Source: Lamellibrachia columna
Taxonomy: Eukaryota > Annelida > Polychaeta > Sabellida > Siboglinidae
NCBI GenBank assembly: GCA_963662155.1
Contig: OY759263.1
Coordinates: 40,763,584-40,827,583, forward strand
DNA length: 64,000 nt
Reading direction: 5' to 3'
Shown: in pieces, positions 38,101-48,293 of the stretch
How the letters are laid out: the number at the start of each line of letters is the position of its first letter
Position numbering within the stretch: the first letter of the stretch is position 1
Program-made: the position numbers and the translations under genes
Notes under the pieces: generated by a model
What the model saw: only the letters and a program-made list of their open reading frames with translations
What the model was told of the DNA's origin: nothing
Databases searched by the model: none

Positions 38101-38333
38101 ATTTTTACAAAGTGGCAAAGTTCTCAGTTGTAGTATTATTTAGAAATGTTCTCCTTCATGCGTGTCAATTATTTTTCTACAAATGTTTCTCTCATATGAC
38201 CACTACATACCCTTGTTTGCAGACGGACACATATATCTTTCGCACTGAAGATCATCCAGGCAGACTGGCCGAGGGAGAGCGTCAACGCCATTACGAGCGC
38301 AGACAGTCCGTGTCTGGCATTCGTCCACTTCAT
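28816..38333 (-). CDS. Predicted secreted, possibly GPI-anchored protein, four exons
   Basis: Four minus-strand exons at 38333-38211, 37535-37137, 36905-36798 and 29103-28816 join with all junctions in phase 0. They give about 305 residues. The start has a signal-peptide profile (basic MKWTNARHG, hydrophobic LSALVMALTLSLGQSA). The end is a short hydrophobic tail after small residues (DNSALVGCLCATTALLW), which resembles a GPI attachment signal. The middle has a rich hydrophobic/charged alternation typical of a beta-sandwich, but I do not recognise a family. Introns contain the deleted pogo-like element (35374-36742), the CR1 complex (31206-33752) and a SINE-like piece. A further exon near 34752-34946 is possible. 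A plausible AATAAA lies on the minus strand at about 28287-28292. Confidence 0.6.
29104..30779. other. Intronic sequence, little recognised
   Basis: Apart from the SINE-like head at 29537-29602 and a CCCCCC-rich run near 29350-29377, nothing is supported. It probably lies in the last intron of the secreted-protein gene. Confidence 0.5.
29537..29602 (-). repeat. tRNA-derived SINE-like head
   Basis: Minus strand box A-like TGGTGCAGCGGTTAG and box B-like GTTCGAGTCCC, with an anticodon-arm segment resembling Gln-type tRNAs (GGACTCTAAATC). The T-stem does not pair, so it is not a functional tRNA. Confidence 0.5.
30800..31080 (+). repeat. ~17-bp degenerate tandem repeat
   Basis: Repeated ATTGTTGACTTAACAGT / ATTGTTGACGTAACAGT units, about 15 copies with indels. 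Confidence 0.85.
31229..31880 (+). pseudogene. CR1 ORF1 with SGNH-esterase domain
   Basis: A Lys/Arg-rich N-terminus (REKAGKKKKDDKRQ) is followed by an SGNH-hydrolase-like domain. Block I is FVGDSIIRK (catalytic Ser), then VHVGTNNAEKAG (Asn block). A DGLHLTGKGSAVLG block (Asp-x-x-His) occurs at about 31812-31853, but in another frame than the main one, which stops at 31772. Esterase ORF1s are known in CR1-like LINEs; their role is thought to be in RNP function. This copy has lost frame before the catalytic His. Confidence 0.8.
31970..32735 (+). pseudogene. CR1 ORF2 AP-endonuclease domain
   Basis: From NARSIVNKKSELD through IGITESW, RRKGGVILYI, GVVYCSP, GDFNH (catalytic Asp/Asn) and GSSDHNQIQFNI (catalytic Asp-His). 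These are the ordered motifs of APE-type LINE endonucleases that nick target DNA. The frame is open over ~240 codons, then breaks at the inverted fragment. Confidence 0.85.
32736..33131 (-). mobile_element. Inverted CR1 3'-end fragment
   Basis: Minus-strand copy of the last ~100 residues of ORF2 and the 3' UTR, with the same TTAAATCTTG-type tail as the 2905 and 56765 copies. It interrupts the plus-strand CR1 copy in head-to-head arrangement. Confidence 0.85.
33132..33752 (+). pseudogene. CR1 ORF2 C-terminal region
   Basis: Open to a stop at 33604: EYKMGDAVLYRTTTEKDLGV, ASKGNQILGLIRR, LEYCIQAWRPYHKKD, IQRRATKI. A frameshifted continuation runs to VNASSVN at 33752, where CR1 homology stops. 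A corresponding complete version is at 57600-56870. Confidence 0.85.
33790..33872 (+). repeat. ACGC/ACAC simple repeat
   Basis: Interrupted CACGCACGCA and CACACACGCA runs. Confidence 0.9.
34424..34496 (+). repeat. 20-bp tandem repeat
   Basis: About three and a half copies of ACACGTACACGCTGGCGGAT. Confidence 0.9.
34752..34946 (-). other. Possible Cys-rich exon
   Basis: Minus-strand frame open from an acceptor-like ACGACAACCAG, reading YKRKRLLAATCCGNQPCVCL and further cysteines, to a possible donor GCT|GTAAAA. Phase 0 would fit between exons 3 and 4 of the secreted-protein gene. The polypyrimidine tract is weak, so inclusion is uncertain. Confidence 0.3.
35374..36742 (+). mobile_element. Internally deleted pogo/Tigger-like transposon
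   Basis: Left inverted repeat GGGTAAAATCGGGTATTATG and right complement GAATAAAGTCGGGTATTATG, both bordered by TA. 1369 bp long, in opposite orientation to its relative at 1481-6137. It retains subterminal motifs and a fused short transposase frame but no DDE domain, so it would be non-autonomous. Confidence 0.85.
35953..36395 (+). pseudogene. pogo-like transposase remnant, HTH part only
   Basis: The ATG at 35953 starts MPKAKEKFPRTKWTLSNMQA, then a one-base shift leads into the frame open from 35988 to 36395. A pipsqueak-type HTH (NAPRETLRRHVKKARRG) is followed by ILYQDQEDELREIIFDM and then directly by AAELIQKETKIGFSANHAVF. The DDE catalytic domain is absent. It may still resemble a DNA-binding polypeptide, but the frameshift argues against function. 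Confidence 0.7.
36798..36905 (-). CDS. Secreted-protein gene exon 3
   Basis: Acceptor CACACGCCAG, donor AACAAG|GTACCG, 36 codons, phase 0. Reads VEAAVFGNGPVVVRDKK and FGGGTSLWLPNK. Confidence 0.7.
37081..37150 (-). repeat. 28-bp triplication of exon end plus splice donor
   Basis: On the minus strand the exon 2 end and donor (TTGTTCAG|GTATGTCAAAG) occur three times with junctions at 37137, 37109 and 37081. The third copy has GTCTGT. The 28-bp unit is not a multiple of three. Confidence 0.9.
37137..37535 (-). CDS. Secreted-protein gene exon 2
   Basis: Acceptor TTGTCCACAG, donor TTCAG|GTATGT, 133 codons, phase 0 at both ends. Contains PDPDDDPNRLIVKMRSLTF, WEADKYDGILAQGRRMWDNV and a CEDCED pair. 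The exon end and donor are tandemly triplicated into the intron with a 28-bp unit. Confidence 0.8.
37560..37945 (+). repeat. (ACA/ACG)n trinucleotide tract
   Basis: About 385 bp of AAC/GAC triplets; poly-Thr and poly-Val frames on either strand are artefacts. It lies in intron 1 of the secreted-protein gene. Confidence 0.97.
38211..38333 (-). CDS. Secreted-protein gene exon 1 (signal peptide)
   Basis: ATG at 38333. Encodes 41 residues beginning MKWTNARHGLSALVMALTLS and ends at AGG|GTATGT in phase 0. Likely cleavage after GQSA. Confidence 0.65.
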
Positions 38334-38469
38334 GCTGTGTCAGTCGTCCACTCGAGTGTCGGTCGTCGAGGTAGTGATGTGAACCGTCGATACTGGCCGC
38401 GGGGAAAATCTTGTTGACGGCCGACTGAACTCAAAGAACAACACGTCAATAGCTAGATTACTGTGATTG

Positions 38470-38477
38470 TCAACTGT

Positions 38478-38517
<40 letters not shown>

Positions 38518-38530
38518 AGCTGCTGCTGCT
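38470..38530 (+). repeat. (GCT)n-rich tract
   Basis: Interrupted GCTGCTGTT/GCTGCTGCT triplets. Confidence 0.9.
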
Positions 38531-39072
38531 AGCTGGTCATGGTGTTACTATCCAACACCGATACTCCTATTGTATGACGTCTTACAGCGATAAAGCGTCG
38601 CATACACATAATGAAAAAAAATTAAATGAATAATATTTAGTTTAACATAAATGTAAAAATACCACATCAAGATTATCATAATTTAAAAGAATAACATTTA
38701 ATAAATAAACCAATGACACTGCAACACTATTATAGCGGCCTACAAGACGAGCGAATAAGCAGTCACAAAACGTGATAATTGATGTAGTCTGGTGACAATT
38801 GGTTCAGTGTTTCTATGTGTCTAGGTAGTAACGAGAAAGAGCAGCGACCTATGTGTGCACATAAGGGTGTGAAAACGCATATGTGACGTAACGTTACCTG
38901 GCCTTAAAACCGCCAGCGAACGGGAAGCTAATAAAACTTCACAAACACAGAAAATATGCCCAAGAGTTTCCGCTACCTTATTGTCGCCGCCGAGTTTTGC
39001 ACCATAATTTTATAGCCTGTAAGCCCGTCTGTGATGCTATGCAATACGAATGTTCATTCCTGTAGTACATGT

Positions 39073-39206
<134 letters not shown>

Positions 39207-39589
39207 ATAACATATCCAAAGCTATTTTTGACACCGCTACTTTAAATGACATATCCGTACAACTAGCATAAACACAATTGTTGTACTGATTAGTCAGCGT
39301 CTAGATTGTCGTTTATAAAATGACAATGTAGTGTCGCAAATGCGATTACCTTTTCCCGACCAGGCCAACTGAATGCCAGACGTGATTAGAAGGCAGCGCA
39401 CCATTTGTCGGCCCGATTATGTGTGGAAAAAAACATTATAGTTACATCTAGCGATCTACTAATGTCTGTAATAAATACCGTGTGTAACATGTGAAGTGTT
39501 GCGCACACATAATGTGGTTGTGTAATGAGCCGTCACACGATGGAATAGGTCACCAGTCGACGCTAATTTGTGCTCACTGAATGACAAGT

Positions 39590-39815
39590 TACGGTGATGA
39601 CGACGATGGTGGTGACAGCGACAACGCAACGATGATGACAACGATAAGAATAACGACGACAACAACAACAACGGCGATAACGATGACATTGACTATTATC
39701 ATGGCGAAGATGACAACGGCGCCTATTCTAAAAACGAGTATGATTGTGTTTTATTGATGTTGTTGTTGATGATGATGACGATGATGATGATGATGACGAT
39801 GACGACGATATCAAC
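39590..39815 (+). repeat. GAC/GAT-rich triplet region
   Basis: Interrupted GACGATGATGACAACGA-like triplets at 39597-39690 and 39755-39810. Confidence 0.85.
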
Positions 39816-39895
39816 GGTGCTGTGGATCAGTATGCTCACAAAACGAACTGTTTCCACGAAAACCTAGAATGTAATGTTTCCAACTTTACTTACAG

Positions 39896-40053
39896 TTGAC
39901 GTGTTGCAAGGAGTTAGGGACGGAGACTCCCCGAACGCTGCTTCCTCACTGGACACTGATCTACTGAGCTGGGCAGACACTCAACGCTGCGGGAGACAGC
40001 CTGGCTGGTTGGACGGGCTACAGGGACCGTATCAGAGGGCCCGTATCAAATAA
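39896..40053 (+). other. Possible terminal coding exon
   Basis: An acceptor (TTTACTTACAG) precedes an open frame of 51 codons and a TAA. It reads DVLQGVRDGDSPNAASSLDT and later TQRCGRQPGWLDGLQGPY. It enters in phase 1, compatible with the 15472 donor but also with any other phase-1 intron. No family recognised. It could end the plus-strand membrane-protein gene, in which case the secreted-protein gene would lie inside its intron. Confidence 0.4.
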
Positions 40054-40934
40054 CCACTCATGTAATCGCGGTAAACATTATGTATGGGTAACTTGGGTAT
40101 GGTCATAATCCCCGTAGCTCAAAATCCCACATAGACAGAAGAAAAGACACATTAAATTTGTTTGAACTTTAGAAGGTTTTTCGTTTTTATTTTTAATACC
40201 GTTGGGGTAATTCTATAAACACTTGATAGATTAGTCAAAGGAAAAGAATCACAAACTGTTATTTTATCGTCTGTTAATACAACATCAATCATCCTCAATC
40301 ATTATCATAAGCCCCAGATATAATTACTCGTATTTAAAAATTGTCGAAAGGAAGAAGCTGCATGATGCTAAATACTTATTAATAGTTATTGCTGTGAACT
40401 TCAAAAAGTCAAACATATTATTATATTGATTATGAAAAATATTATATTATTAAGAAAGTAATATAGACATTCTGCATTATTATAGCAAGACATATCACAA
40501 CCAAAATTCAATTAATGCATGATAATAATATTTAACCTTTGACTAAAGATGATCTTCGGTTTCGGGGGGGGGGTAACCACGAGTTTGACCATGGGGTTGA
40601 TTGTGGAAGGGTGACCGATTGTGGTTTAGCCTGTTGGTTTTTGACGGATAGGTTTTTAACATGGTTTCTTAATTATGAGATCACGGTTACACATCTCAAT
40701 GTATATACATGCGTGAGTGGGCTCGCGTGATTGTGTTCGTGCGTGCGTGCGTGCGTGGAAACATGTGAATGGATGAGTAATGAAACCTCTGTCTTTTACA
40801 AAGTTGACTCCAGCAAACAAAGAGCCGTATTTCGAATATTTATTAATTCGCAACATTAAACTATTAAGTCATACATAAGGCAACTTGCTGATCATGAAAG
40901 ACGAACCCACTGTGAAGACGTAGAGCAGATGAAA

Positions 40935-40936
<2 letters not shown>
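40054..40936. other. No gene recognised
   Basis: AT-rich; a GTGC simple run at 40735-40757 and a short G run at 40563-40572. Nothing else supported. Confidence 0.5.
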
Positions 40937-40998
<62 letters not shown>

Positions 40999-41000
40999 CC
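40937..41000 (+). repeat. (ACGC)n microsatellite
   Basis: Sixteen pure ACGC units. Confidence 0.98.
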
Positions 41001-41417
41001 ACTTGAGATATATGCCAACAAAACACGCGAGTTCAAGCCAAGGAACCATTTAAACTTCACCCGTACTTGAAACAGACATACCAGCCGTCATGAAATGGGA
41101 CAGACCCATAAATATGGCCACTTCAAAGTGAAACAGCCTTTTAAGATGTCTAAGACGCAACCCCGGTTTAGCCCCGCCCTATGTCAATGACACCATATAG
41201 TCGGCTCACTGGATGAATGTACGGCCACAATATGGGCCGGTACAGCTACCAGGAGAAATGTGTCACTTGACGGCTTGCGACTCGTGTGAAGTTTTTTATA
41301 TACACATGAATTTTATTATATTGGTCACATTCTAATACTATGTGAACATAATGTTATTTCGGAGATGGGACGCCAAGCATTTATACATTAGGCATTCAAA
41401 GCAAACGACAACCCACT

Positions 41418-42192
41418 CGTGTGCTATCCCGCTCCACTAACACGACGGGGACACACGCACTATCCCGCTCCACTAACACGACGGGGACACACGTACTATC
41501 CCGCTCCACTAACACACACGGGGACACACGTACTATCCCGCTCAACTAACACGACTGGGACACACGTACTATCCCGCTCCACTAACGCAACGGGGACACA
41601 CGTACTATCCCGCTCCACGAACGCAACGGGGACACACGTACTATCCCGTTCCACTAACACGACGTGGACACACGTACTATCCCGCTCCACTAACACACAC
41701 GAGGACACACGTACTATCCCGCTCCACTGACACGACAGGGACACACGTACTATCCCGCCCCACTAACGCAACGGGGACACACGTACTATCCCGCTCCATT
41801 AGCACAACGGAGACACACGTACTATCCCGCTCCACTAACACACACGGGGACACACGTACTATCCCGCTCCACTAACACGACGGGGACACACGTACTATCC
41901 CGCTCCATTATCACAACGGGGACACACGTACTATCCGCTCCACTAACACACACGGGGACACACGTACAATCCCGCTCCACTAACACGACGGGGACACACA
42001 TACTATCCCGCTCCACTAACGCAACGGGGACACACGTACTATCCCGCTCCATTAACACAACGGAGACACACGTATTATCCCGCTCCACTAACACGACGGG
42101 GACACACGCACTATCCCGCTCCACCAACGCAACGGGGACACACGTACTATCCCGCTCCATTAACACAACGGAGACACACGTACTATCCCGAC
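41418..42192 (+). repeat. 36-bp minisatellite
   Basis: About 21 copies of a ~36-bp unit containing CGCTCCACTAACACGACGGG and GACACACGTACTATCC. Occasional length variants (ACACACACG versus ACACGACG). Open frames exist on both strands by periodicity only. Confidence 0.97.
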
Positions 42193-42299
42193 ATCATCAA
42201 TATATGTGTGTAATTACCCCAATGAAGTTTATTAATTATCAGAAAGTAATATTAGACAAGGGAGCAATTATAATAAAGCAAATAAAGGAAATTGCTAAG

Positions 42300-42830
42300 T
42301 GGTCCAGTCGAGGGAACTTGTAACAGAACACATTTGGTCACAGGTAAATTTACATTGTTTCGGACTTCCAAAGACTTTATGAGGGCTTACATAAATGTGA
42401 TGCCAATGATCATGTATCAACGGAATTGGACGAAAATAGAACTGACAAATGGTGGACCTCCGATGGCAAAGGCTGGATGTCCAGTGAGGGGTTTGTTACT
42501 TGGCTGTGACATTTCGTAGATTTTGTTAAACCAATGAAGGAGTCTATTGTGCTCAGACTCGATAGCCACGTGAACCACACAAAGAATTTGGCAGCAACTG
42601 GGACGGCTCGGGAAGCTGGTGTGGTCATGGTCTCACTTCCGCCACACACGACTGACCAATTTCAGCCTTTGGATGGCGCCTTTTTTGGACAGTTTGGGAC
42701 ATTCTACGATGATGCATTGAGGATGTGGATGAGAGAAGACGTGGGCAGACCAATGACAACATGGCAATTAAGTCGCCGAAATTCTTAATGTGAAAGACCA
42801 TATACGTATTCCAAGACACCGACTTCGCTG
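42300..42830 (+). pseudogene. Second-type pogo-like DDE transposase fragment
   Basis: Plus-strand frames give NGGPPMAKAGC, then FVDFVKPMKESIVLRLDSHV with NHTKN (second catalytic Asp), then AREAGVVMVSLPPHTT and QPLDGAFFGQF (third Asp), then WMREDVGRPMTTWQ. These are the ordered DDE blocks of pogo/Tigger-type transposases. The sequence differs clearly from the 1481 element. A frameshift near 42510 and lack of the N-terminus make it dead. Confidence 0.8.
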
Positions 42831-43114
42831 CTGCTACGGTAACTAATGTTATCATAGAAGTTGCACAACCCTACGCCACCTCTGACACTGGTTGTTGCAA
42901 CTCCAGCACTGACAGCTGTTGCCATGGAAGCTGTACCAGAGGTATGCCCACCGAAGAAAGAAACTAATTAAACAAAACAAAGTCGGACCGGAGATAGCTA
43001 CGTCTACTTGGCCTACATCCATCAAAGAGCCCAGTTCTAAAACCACTGCAATTCAATCGAGAGATGCAGAACTGGTCAGTGGTGCAACATTTTCTACGAT
43101 GATAAAATCTACCC

Positions 43115-43330
43115 AGGCATAATACGACAAGTAATGGATGTGACGAACAAACTGTGGCGGTGCAGTGTATGTAAATTGTGGGACAGAACAGGCTCCGATG
43201 GCCTCTGTAGGATGATATCGCAGTGTACGAATTGAAGTTGACACACGGGCATAGTGCGACGAGTAATGGATGTGATGAAAAACTGTGGTGCCAGTGGCAG
43301 TGCATGCAATTGCGAGACAGAACATGTTGT
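43115..43330 (+). repeat. Imperfect direct duplication, ~127-bp spacing
   Basis: A block starting GTAATGGATGTGACGAACAA at 43132 recurs diverged at about 43261, each ending in GAGACAGAACA-like sequence. Confidence 0.6.
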
Positions 43331-43839
43331 GGTGGGCTCCAAAAGGATGTCGATCATTTCTGCTAGTTTATTCCGGAGCCATTGGCACAAGTCTATGAAT
43401 ATTAGGCCCTATTAACATTTCATTTGACTGTTGATTAATGTTATGTTCCTAATGAATATTATATTTTACTCACGTATTGATTCAAAGTTTGTTATACATA
43501 ATTTGTTTGTTTGTCCAGTCGAAGAAGATATGGGACATTGTGTAGGGTGGATGGAACTACAAAGATTATGAACACTGGTATTTATTGGTATATTATATTT
43601 GACTAATGATAACTATTATTGTTAAAATTAACACTATATGTTACTTGTGTATCAATTCATAATTATGCTTAGTCTTGCAATTTTTTTTTAATTGATTTTT
43701 TTCAAAATTCATCAATGATTTGTTTGTGATTAATAGCTTGTTGTTGAAAATAAAATATAAACTCTATGATAATATATTGTCTACAGCAATTCCATTTGTT
43801 TTCGCGTCTATATTCAAGTTTATAGTTAGGCCTTTAGGG
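43331..43839. other. No gene recognised
   Basis: Strongly AT-rich; nothing supported. Confidence 0.5.
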
Positions 43840-44290
43840 GTCCCAATCCCGGCAACTCTCCCCTACTGAAGTTGGACACTATTTCTAATCTTTGTTGCCT
43901 CGCTTTGATTTTCTTTTTGATGCCATTGATGTTGTTAGTCATTAGCTTGGTTTTCTCAGCACTAATTTCCTTCCGTAGGACCCAGATTTTTGTCGAGGCG
44001 GCTCTCTTGGTCAGCTAGCTCCTGTTCATCCCCTGCTAAGCCATCGGTATCATCTGCAAAGCGTAAATTTGTTGCTGTCCTGCCTCCGATGCTGGCTGTT
44101 TCTACGTGATCTTCAAGGGCGTCAATCATGATTCTCTAAAAAAATATGTTAAATAGAGTGGGTGATAGAAGACAACCCTGGCGGACTCCAATGGTGGTGC
44201 GAAACCATTCCCCCAAGTTGTCATTCATGAGGACTGCGCTGGTGGCCTTGTCATACAGATGTTCTATGACTCGTGCAAGGTTGACACCAA

Positions 44291-44571
44291 CAGGGGCGGA
44301 TCTAGGCTTGTTGGCGGGGGGGGGGGGTCTCAGTCAGTCGTAGTCATGTCGTTCTATTTACGAACAGGGGGAGGCGATTCGTACTACTTACATAAGGGTT
44401 AATATTAGCCGGCTGCTAATACATCAATACATTGACACTAGTTCCGACGTAGGCCTATATATGTTTTCCTTTACTGTAACATTTGCCACGGACACAAGGA
44501 GGGTTTAAGACCCCCCCTCCATGACCTAGGGGGTTATTGAGACCCCTTAGACCCCATTGGCTCCGCTGCTG
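44291..44571. mobile_element. Small hAT-like MITE in LINE A
   Basis: A 281-bp segment with ends CAGGGGCGGATCTAG and (complement) CAGCAGCGGAGCCAA, flanked by a direct repeat ACCAA. Ends starting CAG...GCGGA are typical of hAT-related non-autonomous elements. It contains a G run at about 44319-44328 and no ORF. LINE A reading is continuous when it is removed. Confidence 0.7.
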
Positions 44572-44609
44572 ACCAATGTTGTATTTCCTCATGGTTGCCC
44601 TTAAGGCAG

Positions 44610-46233
44610 ACAGACATACATACATATATATTTATTTGACCATAACTGTACAAAATGGAATAATTAACATAAATGTAAAGGTCAATGAGACTCCCATTAA
44701 GACACAGCATGTCGCTAACACGGAAGCCCCCTTTCATCATAATAAATAGAAAAATAACAATAATAAATTGTTATAATAATCATCATAATTCAATACTAGT
44801 AAAGAAGTACAGAAATATAAATATATATAATTACATAATATACCACATACTACTATTACATATGTAACAATTAGGGATAACACAATAGCATTTATAATGC
44901 ATAATTAGGTTGTTTTTAACATAAGTGATGAAACCATGTAGACTATGTATATAAATTTTATCAGTGATAATGCTTGGAATATTGTTAACTGTTTCTATTA
45001 CGTTGTGTCATTAGTTTTTGGTATGTTGATGATTGACTCTGTGAATAAACAGGTTATTTATTCATCGTGTGTAGTATTGATGGATTTCAAATTTGTGTAA
45101 GTAACATGGCTGAAATATTCCTGTAGATCGTTATTGACTATTTTATAAAAAAAAAACAAGTTGCTGTACTTTATAAATATCATATAGTTTTAGGAATTGA
45201 AGTTTCTTAAAAATAGGATCTGTAAGAGCATTATATTTACTCGTAGAAATTATTCTTATTCTTTTTTTTGCAAACTATAAACTCGATGTGCTTGGTGACC
45301 CCATAGCACAATACCATAATTAATCTGACGAAGAATGAGGGATGTGTACATAATATATAATATGCTTTGTGGTAAGTGTTTCAGTTTGATAAAAATTCAA
45401 ATTGTTTAATTTATTTTGTTAGCTACTTTATTTGTATGACTATGCCAGTTTAAATAGTTATTTAATGTAATACCCAAACAAAATTAAAATCACTAACACA
45501 ATCAATGTTTGCCCAATCTATTTGCAACAAAGGGATTTCAATTTTCTTTTCAGGCATGTGAAATATTTTAAACTTTATTTTCTTGACATTTAATGAACGT
45601 TTGTGCAAATGAATTTTGAAATAATTATGGAACTGGTCTGACTTTGAATTTTTTTAATTATACACCATGTCTGTTTTGTGTCATGTTTATATTTTTCAAA
45701 ACTGGTTTGATAGTGCATTTGCTTTGCTATTTGAATATTTCTTCTAAGAATTCCATTGTAAGTATGGAAATTAGTTTTGAGTGTAACATATTGTTCTGTG
45801 TTTACAGGTGTTTGTTTTAGTTTTGAATATAATTTATCTCTAAATTTAATTGATATTATGATTCCTAGAGTAGTCCAAGGCGATTTTTTGTGCTTATGTT
45901 CTTCGTAATATGTAGTTTCTTCAAAAAGTTTGTAGTTCTCATCAGGGTCAGCATAAACGTCATTGTTAAGCTTATCGCAAATATTTGAATTTAATAGTTC
46001 TAATTCAATGTGTTAATTGCTTCAGGACTGTGTTGTTTAATGTGAATAAACTTGGGTGCAGTATTAACAGTTTGAACATGTTCCAAGGAAATAAAGTATG
46101 GAAGGTGGTCAGACATGTTACTTATTAATGTACCAGCTGAGGATTTGAAAAATCCTTTTGACAACTTACATAGAAAATTGTCTATGAGTGTGCCATTGTA
46201 ATTTGAGTCTGGTTGGTAAAGTAATTTTGGTTA
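44610..46233 (-). mobile_element. LINE B: second LINE inserted in LINE A
   Basis: On the minus strand the start resembles the end of an APE endonuclease domain (GTLIDNFLCKLSK, SNMSDHLPYFISL). The linker before RT (KHKKSPWTTLGIIISIKFRD) and, after a large internal deletion, the RT C-terminal region (LWYCAMGSPST, STSKYNALTDPIF, LYDIYKVQQLVFF) follow. It ends in a short (TATG)n/(TGTC)n tail. No clear target-site duplication is visible; both joins with LINE A appear clean. Confidence 0.75.
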
Positions 46234-46690
46234 CATGCCATACCCTGTCAAAAACCTTCTTGATATAGATTTTGTTGGTGCTGCATGTACTTTTCACAGA
46301 GGATTCTAAGGTTGAAAATTTGCTCTGTAGTACTGCGAGTCAGTGTCCTTCTCGAAAGCTGGCCTGTTCTTCAGCGATGATGTTCTCCACTTGTGGCTTG
46401 AGCCTGTTAAGGATGACCTTCAACATGACTACTTGGGTGGCTGATGAGGCTGATTGTCCGGTAGTTTTGACACAATTGTAGATTGCCTTTTTTTGGAAGT
46501 GTGATGACCATTGATTGGGTCCATGGAGTAGGCCAATCTCCTGTCTGCCAGATCTTATTGCAGATTGCTGTGAGGATGTTGGTTACAGCTCCCCCAGCTT
46601 GTATTAAATCAGCTGGTATGTCATCAACTCCAGCTGATTTCCCTATCTTCAAGAATTTAACTGCAGTCTCCACTTCTTCATGAAGAATTT

Positions 46691-46972
46691 TACAACAAAC
46701 TCTCAATTACTGAACGTGTTCACAATATCACACCACCTGGCGAGTACAAGCTCCACAACTGGATCACAATTGTACAACAAACTCTCAATTACTGAACGTG
46801 TTCACAATATTACGCCACCTGGCGAGTACAAGCTCCACAACTGGATCACAATTGTACAACAAACTCTCAATTACTGAACGTGTTCACAATATCACGCCAC
46901 CTGGCGAGTACAAGCTCCACAACTGGATCACAATTGTACAACAAACTCTCAATTACTGAACGTGTTTGCAAT
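46691..46972 (+). repeat. 82-bp tandem repeat
   Basis: Three and a half near-identical copies (period 82: 46691, 46773, 46855, 46937) containing ACAACAAACTCTCAATTACT. Confidence 0.95.
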
Positions 46973-48293
46973 ATGCAATGTGATGTCCAGAATTGTTATC
47001 CGACAGTATTAAAATGGTGTGTTATGTGTTATATATATTTTTCCATTGTCACACGAATCCTTATGAAAAATATGACTACTATTATGCCATGGTTGTCAGG
47101 TAGAGATAAATAGGATATCGTGGTACATCATGGTTTCAGATAGCAACTGTATATTTAATAGGAAAAATGTGCACTCTAGTGGAAAGGTTTGTGATCTTTA
47201 AAAGTGAGATGGTGCAGTATGAAAAATTAAGTTTTTTTATTTAAAAATAGGTAATTTTTCTGATATGGTCTCCTTGTACTGTACGCAATATTATAAAAGG
47301 ACCTAATCGTTGCTTTACGCAGGCATAATTAGCTCTTTCTATTATTATATTCCTACTTGATTTCCATTGAGGCAGCCATCTCTCATTGTCCACTGTACAA
47401 TTGGAACCATGAGTTAGGCGACTCTTACACTAAATAACAAGAATGGTTTTGCATAATACCTATTATTTCCTTGCAAGCATTACATAGACTCATCTAAAGT
47501 TACATAATGTTTTATTTCCTTGCAAGCATTACAAAGACTCATCTAAAGTTACATAATGTTCATGTATGATATTAGCAGCTACTGGAAACTCGGTGGAGAA
47601 CTGATATCTCCATTTATATTTGGATATAAGTTTCGTTTGTTGATCAGTTTATTTTTATATGGCAACAAATGGTCACGATTATAATTATTCCATGTTTTAC
47701 ATGAAGCATAATATGCAACATTATCCATATTTTAAAATATTTTGTGCACTCAATATGTATATAACACTCAAAACGGAATAAACCGCATACACTTAATAAA
47801 TTACATGATTGTGTGGAAATAACCATGATATACAGTGAACAACAGAATACATAATTAGAATATATAAGTGCCTGTTATCACATGTGACAATGAGAAATGG
47901 TTAGAGAACCTCCACCAAACTTCATGGCGTGAACAATGAGCAAAATACAGCTGAGAGATGTGAGACGACAACACTGCAGACAACGCTGCATAACAAGAAA
48001 CTACCACTTTACAACTATCACTAAGCACATTTGGTGCATTGCTAAACATAACTACACCTTTTAACATTATCACAGCCTGTAACTACATATATGGGAAGAA
48101 ACACATACAATATACTGGCATTAACATTCAATATAGGAAATCATACAGTAATCAGTTAATTCTCTTAAAAAGGTAACACAAAATGTATGACTTTTCTGCC
48201 CAATTCATTCCATATTGTGCTACTGCTGTGAATAATATAACTTCCAACCATGTACACCACTGACTCAACAAAGAGCTTTCTGCTGTTCCTTCT
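46973..48293. other. No gene recognised; one short duplication
   Basis: A ~49-bp block (TTTCCTTGCAAGCATTACA) is duplicated at 47464-47562. Otherwise AT-rich sequence downstream of the polycystin stop codon, possibly including its 3' UTR near 48600. Confidence 0.5.

Larger units (their letters stand above)
43840..46706 (-). mobile_element. LINE A: RT-encoding LINE broken by two later insertions
   Basis: Minus-strand reverse-transcriptase words come in order over three separated pieces. At 46706-46234: KFLKIGKSAGVDDIPADLIQ, QNYRTISLISHP, FDRVWH. At 44609-44572: ALRATMRKYNIG. At 44290-43840: VNLARVIEHLYDKATSAVL, TIGVRQGCLLSPTLFN, LRFADDTDGLAG. Removing 44610-46233 and 44291-44571 restores a continuous RT reading across FDRVWH-A-ALRATMRKYNI-GVNLARV. 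Internal stops show it is inactive. Confidence 0.85.
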
